From the NCBI RefSeq assembly GCF_040954835.1, contig NC_090712.1, forward strand, positions 4,659,284 to 4,723,283: DNA of 64,000 bases, written 5' to 3'. This DNA comes from Lepisosteus oculatus. Taxonomy: Eukaryota; Chordata; Actinopteri; Semionotiformes; Lepisosteidae. The position numbers were made by a program, and so were the translations under genes. Position 1 is the stretch's first letter, and each line of letters begins with the position of its first letter. Below the pieces are notes generated by a model that saw nothing but the letters and a program-made list of their open reading frames with translations, had not been told where the DNA came from and did no database searches. Of this stretch, positions 14,668 through 43,800 are shown in pieces.

Positions 14668-16262
14668 CTGTGAAAAAAGAATGATAATTTTAGTGATCAA
14701 CCCAAATTGTACAAATGCGTTCGGGCTGCCGCTTTACTGCATTTTCTTTAAGCGCAGCGGTAAAACGATCACTGTTGTATGGGTATATCTATAGTGATTT
14801 GCCTTATTTTGTGTTTAGTTATGAGTCATCTTCCCATTTTCTTCACTTTATGTGACCGATTTGCGCTCCATTAAAGATGCATGCTAAATTATCTCAGGAA
14901 CATATTGTAAATTTGTCACTTGTAAGTGGATGTATACGTATACTCAAAACTAACAATGAGTATATTTTTTCCGGTTATAAATTTGAAAAGAAAACAATAT
15001 AAATGTGAAAAATACACTACAGTACTGTTTCATTACTCGTCCGATGCATTACTCACCGGATATTCCCTACAGGTTTTCCACCAAATAACGGAAACAATAG
15101 CGAAAGAAAATAATAGTCAGCGTTTAGTTAACATTAAAATACACTAAACTGGTTCATTTTTAATCATTAACACTCGTTTGTCTTGTGTCGGCTGGTGCGA
15201 GCGTATTAAGAGGTTGCAGCACACATAACTTCCAGGACGCCCAGCGTCACCATGGTTACAGTACAGCTGACCCGGAAGGTAAAGCTTTGACCCCTAAACT
15301 GCGAACCAATGAGGTGGTTGTTGTTGAAGTGCCGGTGGAAAGAGCTTGTGTCAGGTTTGTAATTAAATTGATAAAATTGTACGCGTTTCTGTTAAAACCT
15401 ATGGGTTTGATTTGTTTATGAATATTAAACTTTGTTCGAATTGAAAGAACCAGTTGGATATGTCAAATTCCGGGAGTGTTGTGGTGTAAGGCCACAACTT
15501 TCTTTGTCGTTTTCTCTTCTGAATGAATGAATACCAGGTGTACATTATTGAGTTGGGATGCCAGATAACGATCCTCTTAACTGTATCCTTCAGATTAGGA
15601 AACTGGTGGCCCGTAAGATTCTACACTTTTAAACACTATATGTGTGTGGGCTGTTGGGTGCTACGAAAATGAAACCTAAGAGTTGTTGACGTTATAAGAC
15701 GAATAGATACGATTTTCAATTCAACTCGACTAAAGGTCACATAGAAAAAGGGCTAATTTTCCATGGGAATCCAAAATATACTTGGTGTTTAGAAAAGCTT
15801 GTCACGGGAAATAACGCAATATTGACTGCGGAGTTCCTCGCCTTTAGATTTTTAGTGTGCGACCATGTTTTAACTATACATTTTTCATCGTAGCAATGTG
15901 CGAATCAATTGTATGTTTTTAAGTAATTCTATACAAAGGCTAAATGTGAATTGAGCATCTTCCTCTCCTGTATAAATATATGCAGATATATTTCAGCCTA
16001 CAAAGTAAACTGACAGTGTATTTATATATTTCATGTTCCTGCAACAGTTAACATGCTGTTCCTCATTGAGCGTGTAAAATAAAGGATGCATTTTCCCCAG
16101 TTTAGGTTCAGGTTTGTGACATCAGATTTAATGCTTTATGCTGCCGCTGCAATCTGGTTAATGTCAAGCATGACTGCTGCGGCTCCTCTCTGCCAGAGCG
16201 CGGTGTTGTGAAGAAGCGACCGACCTGCCGTTTTTCTCTTATCTCCGAGGAAGAAGGTGGCT
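14668..16262. promoter_or_regulatory. divergent MORN2 / DHX57 promoter region
   Basis: MORN2 is read leftwards and DHX57 rightwards from this 1.6-kb interval. It contains an X-box-like palindrome (15246-15259), an ETS-like CCGGAAG at 15272-15278, and a GC-rich stretch directly before the DHX57 start. Transcription start sites were not determined; the 5' UTR exon of MORN2 is expected between about 14.7 and 15.25 kb. Confidence 0.55.
15246..15259. promoter_or_regulatory. RFX-type X-box
   Basis: GTCACCATGGTTAC matches the palindromic RFX consensus GTYRCCATGGYRAC at 13 of 14 positions. It lies about 580 bp upstream of the first MORN2 coding exon and 1.0 kb upstream of the DHX57 ATG. X-boxes mark promoters of ciliary and sperm-flagellum genes, which would fit MORN2. 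Binding is inferred from the motif only. Confidence 0.5.
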
Positions 16263-33856
<17,594 letters not shown>

Positions 33857-34457
33857 TCACACCCCCCACAGCCACCTAATGCAGACACAACTGCTTTCAA
33901 CGAATGTAAAGCACCATCAAGAACTTAAACATCCATATACTGTACCTTTTAGAAATGCCATTGAGAACTCTACATTTGTATTGTTGTAAACTGGATATTT
34001 CCAAGTGTTTCTATAGCGGAAGAATTCTGGATATTGTAGAGCTCAGAGCAGGGTTCTTTGCTGCAAGCAGAGCAGTTGAGATGACAAGCCATCTGTATTG
34101 CATTTTCTAAAATTCTTCAGACTAATCCCAAATCCACCCAGTTGATGTGGTTTTAACCAGCCAACCACGAATTCAGAAAGCCAGGCATGTTGGGGAAAAG
34201 GGTTCTCTCTACAGCACTTTTTAAAGTTGTGTGAAATGCCACACAAATCACAAAAGGCTTTTTGAGTCCATATTGGATGTTTTCTTTTGGAAAATCAGAG
34301 GTGACAGTTTATATTTATCTATATAAATGTCAGGCCAACTTTCAGAAGTCGAATTATACCAGGCAGGGTTTCGTTGTTTTTTCTAGTATTGTGTGACTGA
34401 AGGGTCAACTAGACAGGCACTCTATGATTTAGTTGGTTAAAAAATGCAAATTATGGA

Positions 34458-34463
34458 AATAAA
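34458..34463 (+). terminator. poly(A) signal for DHX57
   Basis: AATAAA about 600 nt after the DHX57 stop codon, in an AT-rich 3' UTR. It is the first canonical hexamer I see downstream of the stop. Confidence 0.55.
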
Positions 34464-34850
34464 AGGGCTCTTTAAACATTACTGTTTTTTGCGCTACTGT
34501 CAAAGGATATTTAAAATACAATTTTGTTCACAGTTATGAATCAAATTAAAAACCCTCATTTCATCAGTTAATGTGACTTGAAGACTTTTTTTCTGCTGCA
34601 TGCGTCATGTATATGTGGAACAGATGGACTTATAACCATTCCTATTCAAGATATTTCTGTTCTGTTTCATAGAAATCTGAAGCTTTCCTCGCTCAGAGAC
34701 TTTAGAGATACACACAGCATTTACAGTAGTTACTTTTCCCGTGTTTTTTTCTGGAACTTATGGTTATTATGCAAGAGGATAAAATGGAGGGCAAGTGATA
34801 CTTGTTTGTACCTTTGTACTCAATTTAATCAAGGACAGTTTGACACTGCA

Positions 34851-34856
34851 TTTATT
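34851..34856 (-). terminator. poly(A) signal for GEMIN6
   Basis: TTTATT on the plus strand is AATAAA on the minus strand, about 355 nt beyond the GEMIN6 stop codon. Confidence 0.5.
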
Positions 34857-35211
34857 TTGAAAAAGTACACCACTTTAAAAAGGGGGAGTTTAACATAGTA
34901 ACAGTAGACAATACAATTTAGAAAACAAAGAAAGATTCTTCATTACCTTCAATTACTTGAGGATTCCCTGAACACCACAGCTTGAAAAAATCGTGCGGCT
35001 TTGTCGATGCAGTAAAAACAAAAGGCCACTATCTGTGAATTTCAAAATAACTTAAATTTGGAACTCAAACCATGCGTTCACCTGAATCACCCGAGACCAC
35101 ACATTTGAGGTGAACCCAGTCTTACCCTTCACAATGAGTCCATCCCAGCACATGTAGCCACCCTAACACTACGTTTCAGTAGCGTGACAGAGTTGCCATT
35201 ACCTCATTTCG

Positions 35212-37009
35212 CTAACAGCAGCCTGGGTTGCTCTCTATGAGGCTCTGCACCCTGGATAAAATAATTTCATTGGTGCTGCTGCAGTCCTCCGGCCCGTAAG
35301 GAGGGTCTATGGTTAACACCCCAGCTACGCACAGTTTCCCGCCCTCCAGCCCTTCCTCTGTCACTGGCACCCAGTTCTTCTCCAGCCACGCCCGCAGGCT
35401 GGCTTTCCTCGTCGCCAGCTCCTCGCCGCTGTAGGCCTGCCGCCTCGCGGGCATTAACACGGAGCGCAGCCGCTCGGCCACCGCGTCGTCCCCGTCTCGC
35501 AGGACCTCCACCGCCTCCACGGCGTGGCCCATCACCGCCACGATCGAGGTCTTCCCGTCCTCCTCGAAATTCATCAGCACAACACTGAGGGAACACAGAG
35601 AGACCCCGTCTCTTACTGTGCCTTTCACAAAATCACTTCACCTGATGTTGGCAGACATCAAAGAAGTAACCAAAACCCTTATTACTTTAAGCCCTTCTTT
35701 TGAAAGAAGCTTTCTACATCCAGGGACAATGACTTGTACATTCTACTACAGCTGGACATTAGCTCATGCTCAATAGCCTTTGTTCTGCTTATATTCAGTA
35801 TGTCCTAGCCTGAAAGGATAATGTGATCACTCGCTTATTCTGCTGGTTTTAATTGGAGCACGTTTCTTTCTTTCTAGGGCACATGCCTTTACAGCCACCT
35901 ATGAAGAGAGAACTTACTCTCGCAGGCTTAGAAGGCAGTGTAGGATTGGGATTTAGTTCACGTCTAACATGTTTAATTTTGAAAGTGAACGATCACATGC
36001 ACCTGAGAGGAAGGGTAGATGGACAGAGCTGTGGTATAAACTATTTATAATTTTTAGTTTTTTATATTAATTTTGTTCCAACAAAAGAAATAAAGCATTT
36101 TCTAAAGGAACATCAATACTGACCAGGCACTGCAAAAGTATTTCACACTTTCCAATGCTGTATACACTTTTTAATGTGAATAACCCTAATCAAAACTTGA
36201 ATGCTGAATACTTGAACTCTGAATACTTTTATCGACGAAAGACGTTAAATGTCATTAAAAACTGTAAATTAATCAAAGGAAAACGTAAAAACATTGATTG
36301 CATCAATGCATCGGCAAACCTAGATAAACCACTTCAGGCTGATGTGCATCGTTATTTTGACAAGTTACAAACCTTGTTCAATGTGGGATGCTACAAATTA
36401 ACTTTAAAAACGCTACAGATCATTAGGAGTGCAATAAAATGGGACATCGCTGCAAGGCGGCTAATACCTTCGCACCCCTACACGTGATTCAGAGCATTGT
36501 ACACCACTGCTTCCTTATAGCCCCATCCCGCCTCAGTGGTTGTCAGGCATTACGGATTTTTATAAAAAACAGTCCTACTAGAACATATATCGTACAACGT
36601 GAAAACATTGGGATATGCTTTTCATTCTAAGAAGACAAGTCACTCAACTAAATCCTTATGAAGACATTACTTCAATTGACTTATTTTAGATGATAAAACT
36701 GTCTATTAATTTTAGGGAATGGTTACACACACTAGGCCCTTCCGTTTTGTATACATACCAACCCACTTAGCCTAGGCTACTTATAACTCACAGGAGACCC
36801 CGAGACTTAATTCTCAGGTAAAAGGGAATCATTAAAATTAAAACATCGACTTAAAATAAAAACGTAAAACGGAACCCGTACTTGCCAGACACGGGATCCA
36901 CAGTAAAAACCCAGCCTCGATATTCCTGTTTTTCAACAACTTTAACTTTCACCTCCTTGTTTAAATACTCGTACCACTCCAGGGGCTTCTTCTTACACCA
37001 CTCGTTCAT
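35212..37009 (-). CDS. GEMIN6: Gem-associated protein 6 (SMN complex subunit)
   Basis: Two coding exons: 37009-36882 (128 b) and 35584-35212 (373 b), joined in phase (GGC AA|T), giving 166 residues plus TAG; the human protein is 167. The N-terminus MNEWCKKKPLEWYEYLNKEV, then KVKVVEKQEYRGWVFTVDPVSG and VVLMNFEEDGKTSIVAVMGH, form the Sm-like beta-barrel fold of the family. The C-terminal half (RQAYSGEELATRKASLRAWL...GVLTIDPPYGPEDC) is the small modified Sm/helical region. Gemin6 pairs with Gemin7 in the SMN complex, which loads Sm proteins on snRNAs in the cytoplasm and concentrates in nuclear gems. Divergent from SRSF7 (848 bp between ATGs), convergent with DHX57. Canonical acceptor (ttccctcag); donor CAA|gtacgg is weaker. 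Confidence 0.95.
35585..36881 (-). other. GEMIN6: GEMIN6 intron 1
   Basis: 1.3-kb AT-rich intron. A 110-codon plus-strand open frame at 36155-36487 has low-complexity Asn/Lys-rich content and no recognisable domain, so it is not called. No repeat was recognised. Confidence 0.6.
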
Positions 37010-37857
37010 ATTGTCTCCTTGATTTATGATTTATAATTTATAACGTTATCAGATTTGAACAATCCTGGACTAAAACAAACGAACACGCAGCATTCGTGCA
37101 GCTGTTGCGCTGTGTAACTGTGCAATTGCAGCCTTTATCGGACGGAAACAAACGCTGCGATTAAAGAGGTCCGGCCTAATTAAAAAAAAAAATCTTACAA
37201 ATAAATGAACAGACAAAAATCTTGATTGTGGTGACCTCACCTCAGTTTTACATTATTGGCGATTTTTATTTTTGTATCGACCCGACATAAACTAGATGCT
37301 ATAAAACGCAACAAACTAACTTAATGCTCGATTCAAATGTGTCCCAACTTGTATTTCAGTTTGCACTCTGCACTCTGATAAAGAATGTATATTTTACATG
37401 TACCTAATTAGCTCGTTATTTAATCTATACGTTAATGTTTTCAATCACCTCATCAGGTCCAGCACCCCAAATGTTTCGCTAAACTGGCTGTAGTATTCTG
37501 TAGTATTTTTTTTTATCGTACCGTATCGTGAAAACATGTTCCTGTATAAACAAAAAAATGTTGCGAATGGACTGCTTTATGAAGACTGGCGGGAGATTGC
37601 TATGTACTCGGACCTTTTATTATTTTCTTTTTAAAAGTACGATTACGGCACCAGCTCACGGGTTGAAGACAGGCGGAGCTTGAGCGCGACTTGTGTTTTC
37701 CCAGCCCCCCCCCCAACCGGGCTGGAGCCGTTGCCATGGGGATAACGTCGGGCACTTGAACATTCACAGAAAAAGCGGTTCCCCTGGTGCGCATGCGTGG
37801 GCTTTGGTTTCCTTTACGGTTGGCGCTGCATCGTCGGAGTAGCTCAGCCGGGGTATC
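37010..37857. promoter_or_regulatory. bidirectional GEMIN6 / SRSF7 promoter region
   Basis: Head-to-head interval of 848 bp between the two start codons. The SRSF7-proximal part (37600-37860) is GC-rich with several CpGs and an NRF1-type palindrome. The GEMIN6-proximal part is AT-rich. No TATA box was recognised in a convincing position. Transcription start sites are not determined. Confidence 0.55.
37788..37799. promoter_or_regulatory. NRF1-like site
   Basis: TGCGCATGCGTG matches the NRF1 palindrome TGCGCATGCGCA at 11 of 12 positions or better with the degenerate consensus. It is about 60 bp upstream of the SRSF7 ATG. NRF1 sites are common in bidirectional housekeeping promoters. Confidence 0.5.
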
Positions 37858-40800
37858 ATGTCCAGATACGGACGGTACGGAGGAGGTAAGGGATTATAAG
37901 GGGGGGGGGAAATGTATTTGGGGGAGAAACCTGGGCGGGTATGTTTTTTTTTTATTGCGTGGCGGTAAAAAATGACTATTAAAGAAACTCAGATGTTAGG
38001 GTGTTTTTTTCCCTCCATGATTGTAAAAGGGTATTCGGCGGCATGGCGGGTAAGAGTCCTGTAATGGCGGCTACTTGGTTGTTGTTTGCGCACCCCAGTC
38101 AGAGGGGTCAATGTTTCGCGCTGTGACGAACAGAGGGGGCTTGAGCGTCGCGTTTTTTTTTTTTTTAATGTCGTACCAGCGTAGTGTGTTGAAATAACGG
38201 GCGGTTTCATCGTTTTAAAGACCTCCCGCAGGCCCGGGTCGAGGCGGTGTTGCAGTTTCGGCTCGTCGGCGCTGCCAGCCGGGGGGACGGAGCACGCCGT
38301 GCCGCCTCGGGTGCAGTCGTGCGTCTGCCCCCCTTGACGTTTGACTCTCGCCTCCTTGTTTCTGTGCAGAAACGCCGTCGTTTTTCACGGGCTGTGTCGG
38401 TGGAAGGGGTTCAGGGGAAGGTTTATTCTTTGCTACCCTCACAGGCGGCGCAGGGTGCTTTGAAATCTTTGTGGTTTACTCGTACGGCTGATTGCACCGG
38501 GGGACTGGCGTGAAATAAGGAAGCAGTGAAGTCAGACCCCATCTTCGCCCGCCACCGTCGAGCTGTGGCGCCTTTCCTGTTGACGGGGAAGTTAGTTTTG
38601 TGTCACGGCGTATGGAAGTAGCACGCTCTGCCTGTTTTGTAAAATAAATTCGTAATAGTCCCGTCCCGCCCCTTCAGTGCAGTATTTCAGGTCAGCGCTC
38701 TGGTAACGGCAGCTTTGATCAAATTACAGAGAGAAATTAAATGCCCAATACTTACAAGCTAAAGCAATGCATTGCTTATTTTTTTTTGCAAAAAAAAATA
38801 CGTCAAATTGAGAGAGGCGATTTCATGCTCGAGTTTCTCTTTTTATGCTGATCTGGGTAACACTCTGGATTGACTCGAGTAGCTCAAACTCATCGATGGG
38901 CACAAATCCTTTTCGTTTGCACATCGCTGCATAACCTTCGGTTCTGCGAATTATGGAGTGGATACTTTGGATTTTCGACAATCAAGTCCGTGATATCCCT
39001 CGTTGAAATGTTTTTTTTTTAAGACTTAAAAATGTTACTGCGCTCTCTTGGGCGAGAGGCGGTGGGTGGTGGTCTTTAAATTACTCATCTGTGAGTCTCC
39101 TCTGCTTGTAATTCAAAGAGCAAATTACTTGTGTGATTGTCTGCTAAAGGCTGCAAACGTGTTTGTATAACCCTGTGAGCATTTTTAGATCCCACTCTTT
39201 GTATATTTTTTAAAACGTTTTGCAGGTGTAAACAGATTTTCGTGTTGTAACCTTTGTATTCGTTGCTATGAGAACTTGAACACCTTTAAAAATGGACCCC
39301 CCCTCCCCCAAACAACTGGATAAAATTGAAATATACCTGAAAACTACTTTTTTTTTCTACTGGAGGCACCTACAGTGAAGTATTATCTTCTGCACTGAGT
39401 AGTGCACCTAAATAGAACTAAATTACACACAGCCTAGTGGACAGTGTTTCAAGTACTGCCCAGAAGCTTCAACATCCTGCATTTGAAAAGCTGTTGTCTT
39501 GAATGTGTGTATCGGCTCACAGTCGGCTTGCTGTGGACAGTCTTTTGCCACACGGAAAGAGTACCGACCCGTTCAACCAGCTATGGAGGGTACGCAGAGC
39601 CCTTTTCTAAAGACAGCTGCAATTGGTGTGTTCAGAAAGGTAAGCTTCAATATCCTGGGAAGATCCCTGATGCATAAATTCATTTAACCTTCAACATATG
39701 GAACAGCCAAAGGGTAGTAATATGCTAATCAAGCCAATGACCTCAATTCGATGGCCCCAAGATGCTGAGATTTCAGTGACAGAAGAACAGTGAACAGGAT
39801 ACCCCAGATTGAAACCCTGGCATTCAGTTCTGGTTGCAGTTAGGGTATTAATCAAGGAATAAAAAACATCAGTAATGGATGTATTAGTGGATCCACGACC
39901 TAGAGGTACAGTGCTACTTTTTTATTTTTCCTTCCAGAAACCAAGGTTTACGTGGGTAACCTTGGGACAGGTGCGGGAAAAGGAGAACTAGAGCGGGCAT
40001 TCAGTTATTATGGACCATTGAGAACAGTGTGGATTGCTAGGAATCCTCCAGGGTTTGCCTTTGTGGAGTTTGAAGATCCCAGAGATGCAGAAGATGCTGT
40101 CCGGGGACTGGATGGCAAGTAAGTAGATAGTATGACAGACCCGAATTTGGCACTAGCCCGAGACTTCAGAGACCCCTAGGAAATCGGGAACTGTAATGGA
40201 GAAGTTTTTTAGAGAACTTTTTTTTTTTTAATGCAGTGCATTTCTTGTGAACTGAAAGTGATCAGAGGGTTTTTTGATTAACGTTTGCAGGTCATCTGCT
40301 GGTGTAATTTGCTCTTTTGAAATATAGAAGCACTTTGAAAGGATTTTTACTAAACAGTTTTCTTTTGCCCAGTACGTGTACTAACATTAGAACATTGTAT
40401 AATATTCCGTTTTTCAAATACAAGGGTTTCTGTGTTTTAAATGAAAGCATTCATGTGGGCTGCTATATAAATTGATATTTGGTTGTAAGTAAAAAAAGGA
40501 ATTTTTCATTTTACAAAAGTTTAATGTATGCTTTGCTGTTACAAGTATGTCATGTTTAAAGTATTGTCAGAGTTGGCTTTGTTCAAAACTGGATGTGGTT
40601 GTAAAGATGAGCTTAAAATGTTTCTCAGCAGCTCAAACATGGGTGGAGTTACCTTTTTAAAATACTACACTTTTTAAAGTAGACGTTTACTGCTGAGTGA
40701 TTAGTCTGCTGAAAGACAAATCAAGCAATTGCTTCTTCAGTGCTGGTATATTTTTGCAGTTAATATTTAGTAAGGCATTTGAAGGCGTAGTAAAGGCTTG

Positions 40801-43800
40801 ATATTTTTTATTACAATTCAGGCTCTTGGTGTTTTAAGTATGCATACATCTTAATTAAAATAGGTGTGCAGCCTAATACATTCTCAGGAATAACTCTAAG
40901 CAAACTTGTTTGTTTTCCTAACTCCCAAAGGAGATAGCATCTTTGCTTTGGCATGTTGTTTGACTGTCTTTTACTGGGTCTTGAAAATGTTTAGTAAAAG
41001 GTTGGAAATTCTCAGTAGCTTAGCAACTCACTATTTTAGTACTTTGTCTGACAGTTATGCAAATACTATTCATTGATATTCTCAAGATTTTGCTAAACTA
41101 TATGAAAATGTATAAAGCATGTAAAATTTTTAATAACTGGGATGAAAAACCCTCCTTTCCTTTTCGATTCTTGTGCATGTTTTGCCATTTTTACTGATTA
41201 TGACCTTGAGACAGGATAATTTATCAAACCTTTTGCCATTTTATCTAATTTGGGGGGGGGGGTCTTTCCTGCCATTTGATTTTGCTACTGTGCAGAATGG
41301 ACTAGGCTTTCTGTATTTGTTTTTCAGGCAGTTTAGTTTTTTAACTAAAAAACATTGGATCAGCATTCACAAAACTTTATTTCTTACTCCTGTCAGTAAG
41401 AGGATTGTCAGCCTGACTGGAGTCCAATAAGGACTAATTGAGCTTGAGAGACTACTGCTTCAGATTGGCAGGTGCTGACTGCACACTGTTTTTCATAAAC
41501 TCCGATTTTCCTGTTGCAAAGTAACAATTTTTTTAAATCCACCTCCTATCGTCGATAATAAAAGCCTTTTTTTTTATTTTTCATTTAGTAAAGAATTGTA
41601 GAAAGCTGGTAAAATGTCCTTGGCTTGCCTGAGCACAGGCTGAACTCAGTGATCCAGGCTCGAACCCACAATCATATTACTAGCTCGCTGTGCACCACCG
41701 CTTAGGGAATCCCAGTCAATTGGCTTAACTCCGCTGAGGATAGCGTGGGATGAGTCAGACAGGGTTCACTGTGGCAGAGCAACCCCTGTGGCTCCCGGGA
41801 GCTTGCAGTGTTGTGGTGAGGGAAATGCCTCTTCTCCCGGTCAGTGCTGAACCTCTGTATTGCCTCTGACGGGTTGCTACGTTTAGGCCACTTGTCTCGG
41901 GTTTATCCCATGGAAAGTGCCGCATCGGAAACTGAACCGTTAGCTTTTCGCTCTCAGCGGCATGTTTGCACGGCACATTAGGAATAACCAGCACCTTTTC
42001 GTTTTAGGGTAATCTGTGGCTCTAGAGTTCGAGTTGAGTTGTCAACAGGGATGCCCAGGCGATCTCGCTACGACAGGCCCCCGGCCCGTCGCCCATTCGA
42101 TCCCAATGACAGGTGCTACGAATGTGGCGAAAAGGGCCATTATGCCTATGACTGCCACCGCTATAGTCGACGTCGGCGGAGCAGGTAAGTTTACATGTAG
42201 AATATGCTGGTTTACAATTTGTCAATGTGTTTATTCTTTTAATTTTAAGTAACTGTCACAAAGTAATTCAAATCATGTATTTAACATATGTATATGTTAA
42301 AGTATACAGGTGTACATGTGATATTAACTTTTTATCTGATGTTTTTGCATTTTTTGAATTTTCTTTGCAATAATTTGATATTGAAATGTTGTTGCGATAT
42401 TAATAATCCACCTGGTCAAAACCTTTCAGGTTTCTTCGTTTGAGTCAGTCGCCTTGATTCAGAGTGTCACGAGCCTTTACGGTTTCATGAGGCATCTAGC
42501 AAATTCGACACTTAAGATCCTCGTAGACCTTGAGGTGATCAGCATAAGAGGCCAGATCCCCTTGAGCACCTGCCGCACCTAGCTTCATCATAAGATTCGA
42601 TAGAAAGCAGAAAAGTTTTCTTGTGACGAGGTGATCGCCGTAACAGTAAATTTGGCTTTCAATTGGGCCCGGTTTATAAAGAGGAACCACCCGGTTGACC
42701 ACATTCCCGTCTAGAAAAACCTCCTTGCATCAATCAAGCCTCAGCTTGCCCATTTGGCTGTCAGTTTGATCGACGTTAGATTGAAGAAAACGTCTAGATG
42801 CAGAGATCGTCTGATAGATACTTCTAGATCTGCTAGACCTTGGTCCAAAGAGGGTCGACCTGCAAACTTGCAAGGTTTATTTCAAGTACCAATTAATGTG
42901 TTCTTTTTATTTTTTAATATCAGAGTAAGAATAATGTAATGTATCATTTATTTTATTTGAGTTAGCAACTTGTCTGCTTTATGCAGCTCAGATATACAAA
43001 ATGTGTTAAGATGCAGTATAAGGACCAAAGCAAGTAATCTGTATGTATATTTGTATGTATTAGATTATATTTTTCCATTTTTTTCAAAGTGACAGACTTA
43101 TACTAGTATAGAAGTTTGAATTAAGCCTTACAGAAGCAGCATACGGACAGTGTGTTATCCCACCGCACTGTGGCGCCTGTTGATGGAGTTCCTTCTGAAT
43201 GTGGTAGGTCCAGGTCTAGGTCCCACTCCAGGTCCAGGGGGAGGAGGTACTCTCGCTCACGCAGCAGAAGCCGGGGCAGGAGGTGAGTGTGTGGATCATG
43301 GTCTTGGCTTTGATGCGCTCTGCCCCAAGATCACTTCCCCTCGGGGATAATAAAGCTGGGGTTGAGTAATTTGAGGATATAATTATGAGGGAGTTCGTTT
43401 AAAAACCCGCGGAGAGGAGAATCCTCTTGACACTGAGGCTCGTGGGAATGCGAGACGAGCTTGTCTGTCAAGTTGTAGACAATTAACGTTGCTTCTTTCA
43501 AGAAATGGCTGGATGAGATGAATCTGCTTAATTATCTGCTCAAAGCAAATGGGCCGAAATGGGGTCAGCTAAGTGGCCCCTGATCTGCAAACTTTGTTCT
43601 TGATTTATTGAAAATTCTTTAGGTAGGTAAAATAAACCTGTGAAAATGATGGAACAAATACTAATGGGATAAGTAGGGGATTATTCCACGCTGAAAAGGT
43701 TATTCTGAAGTCTCCACAATGTTTCTTTTTTACTTTTCAGCATGGAGTTTGCTTGTTTCTTTGCATCTCGCATGCCGATGCAGCTCAACAATCTAATCTG

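Larger units (their letters stand above)
33857..35211. other. convergent 3' UTRs of DHX57 and GEMIN6
   Basis: Tail-to-tail intergenic region of 1.35 kb. It contains the DHX57 3' UTR with a poly(A) signal at 34458 and, from the right, the GEMIN6 3' UTR with a poly(A) signal on the minus strand at 34851-34856. No repeat or other gene was recognised. Confidence 0.6.

Noticed and set aside
36155-36487. 110-codon plus-strand frame in the GEMIN6 intron
   Set aside because: Asn/Lys-rich low-complexity translation typical of AT-rich intron; no domain.
37728-37746. Second X-box near SRSF7 (gttgccatggggataac)
   Set aside because: Only the left half-site fits the RFX consensus; the right half and spacing do not.
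39444-39687. Possible extra SRSF7 exon in intron 1 (ends cagaaag|gtaagc)
   Set aside because: It resembles no known SRSF7 sequence; exon 1 and exon 2 already join in phase.
42754-42939. Basic open frame inside the SRSF7 poison exon region (second half of a split ORF?)
   Set aside because: It lacks an ATG and its phase does not join the RS exons with the donor chosen.
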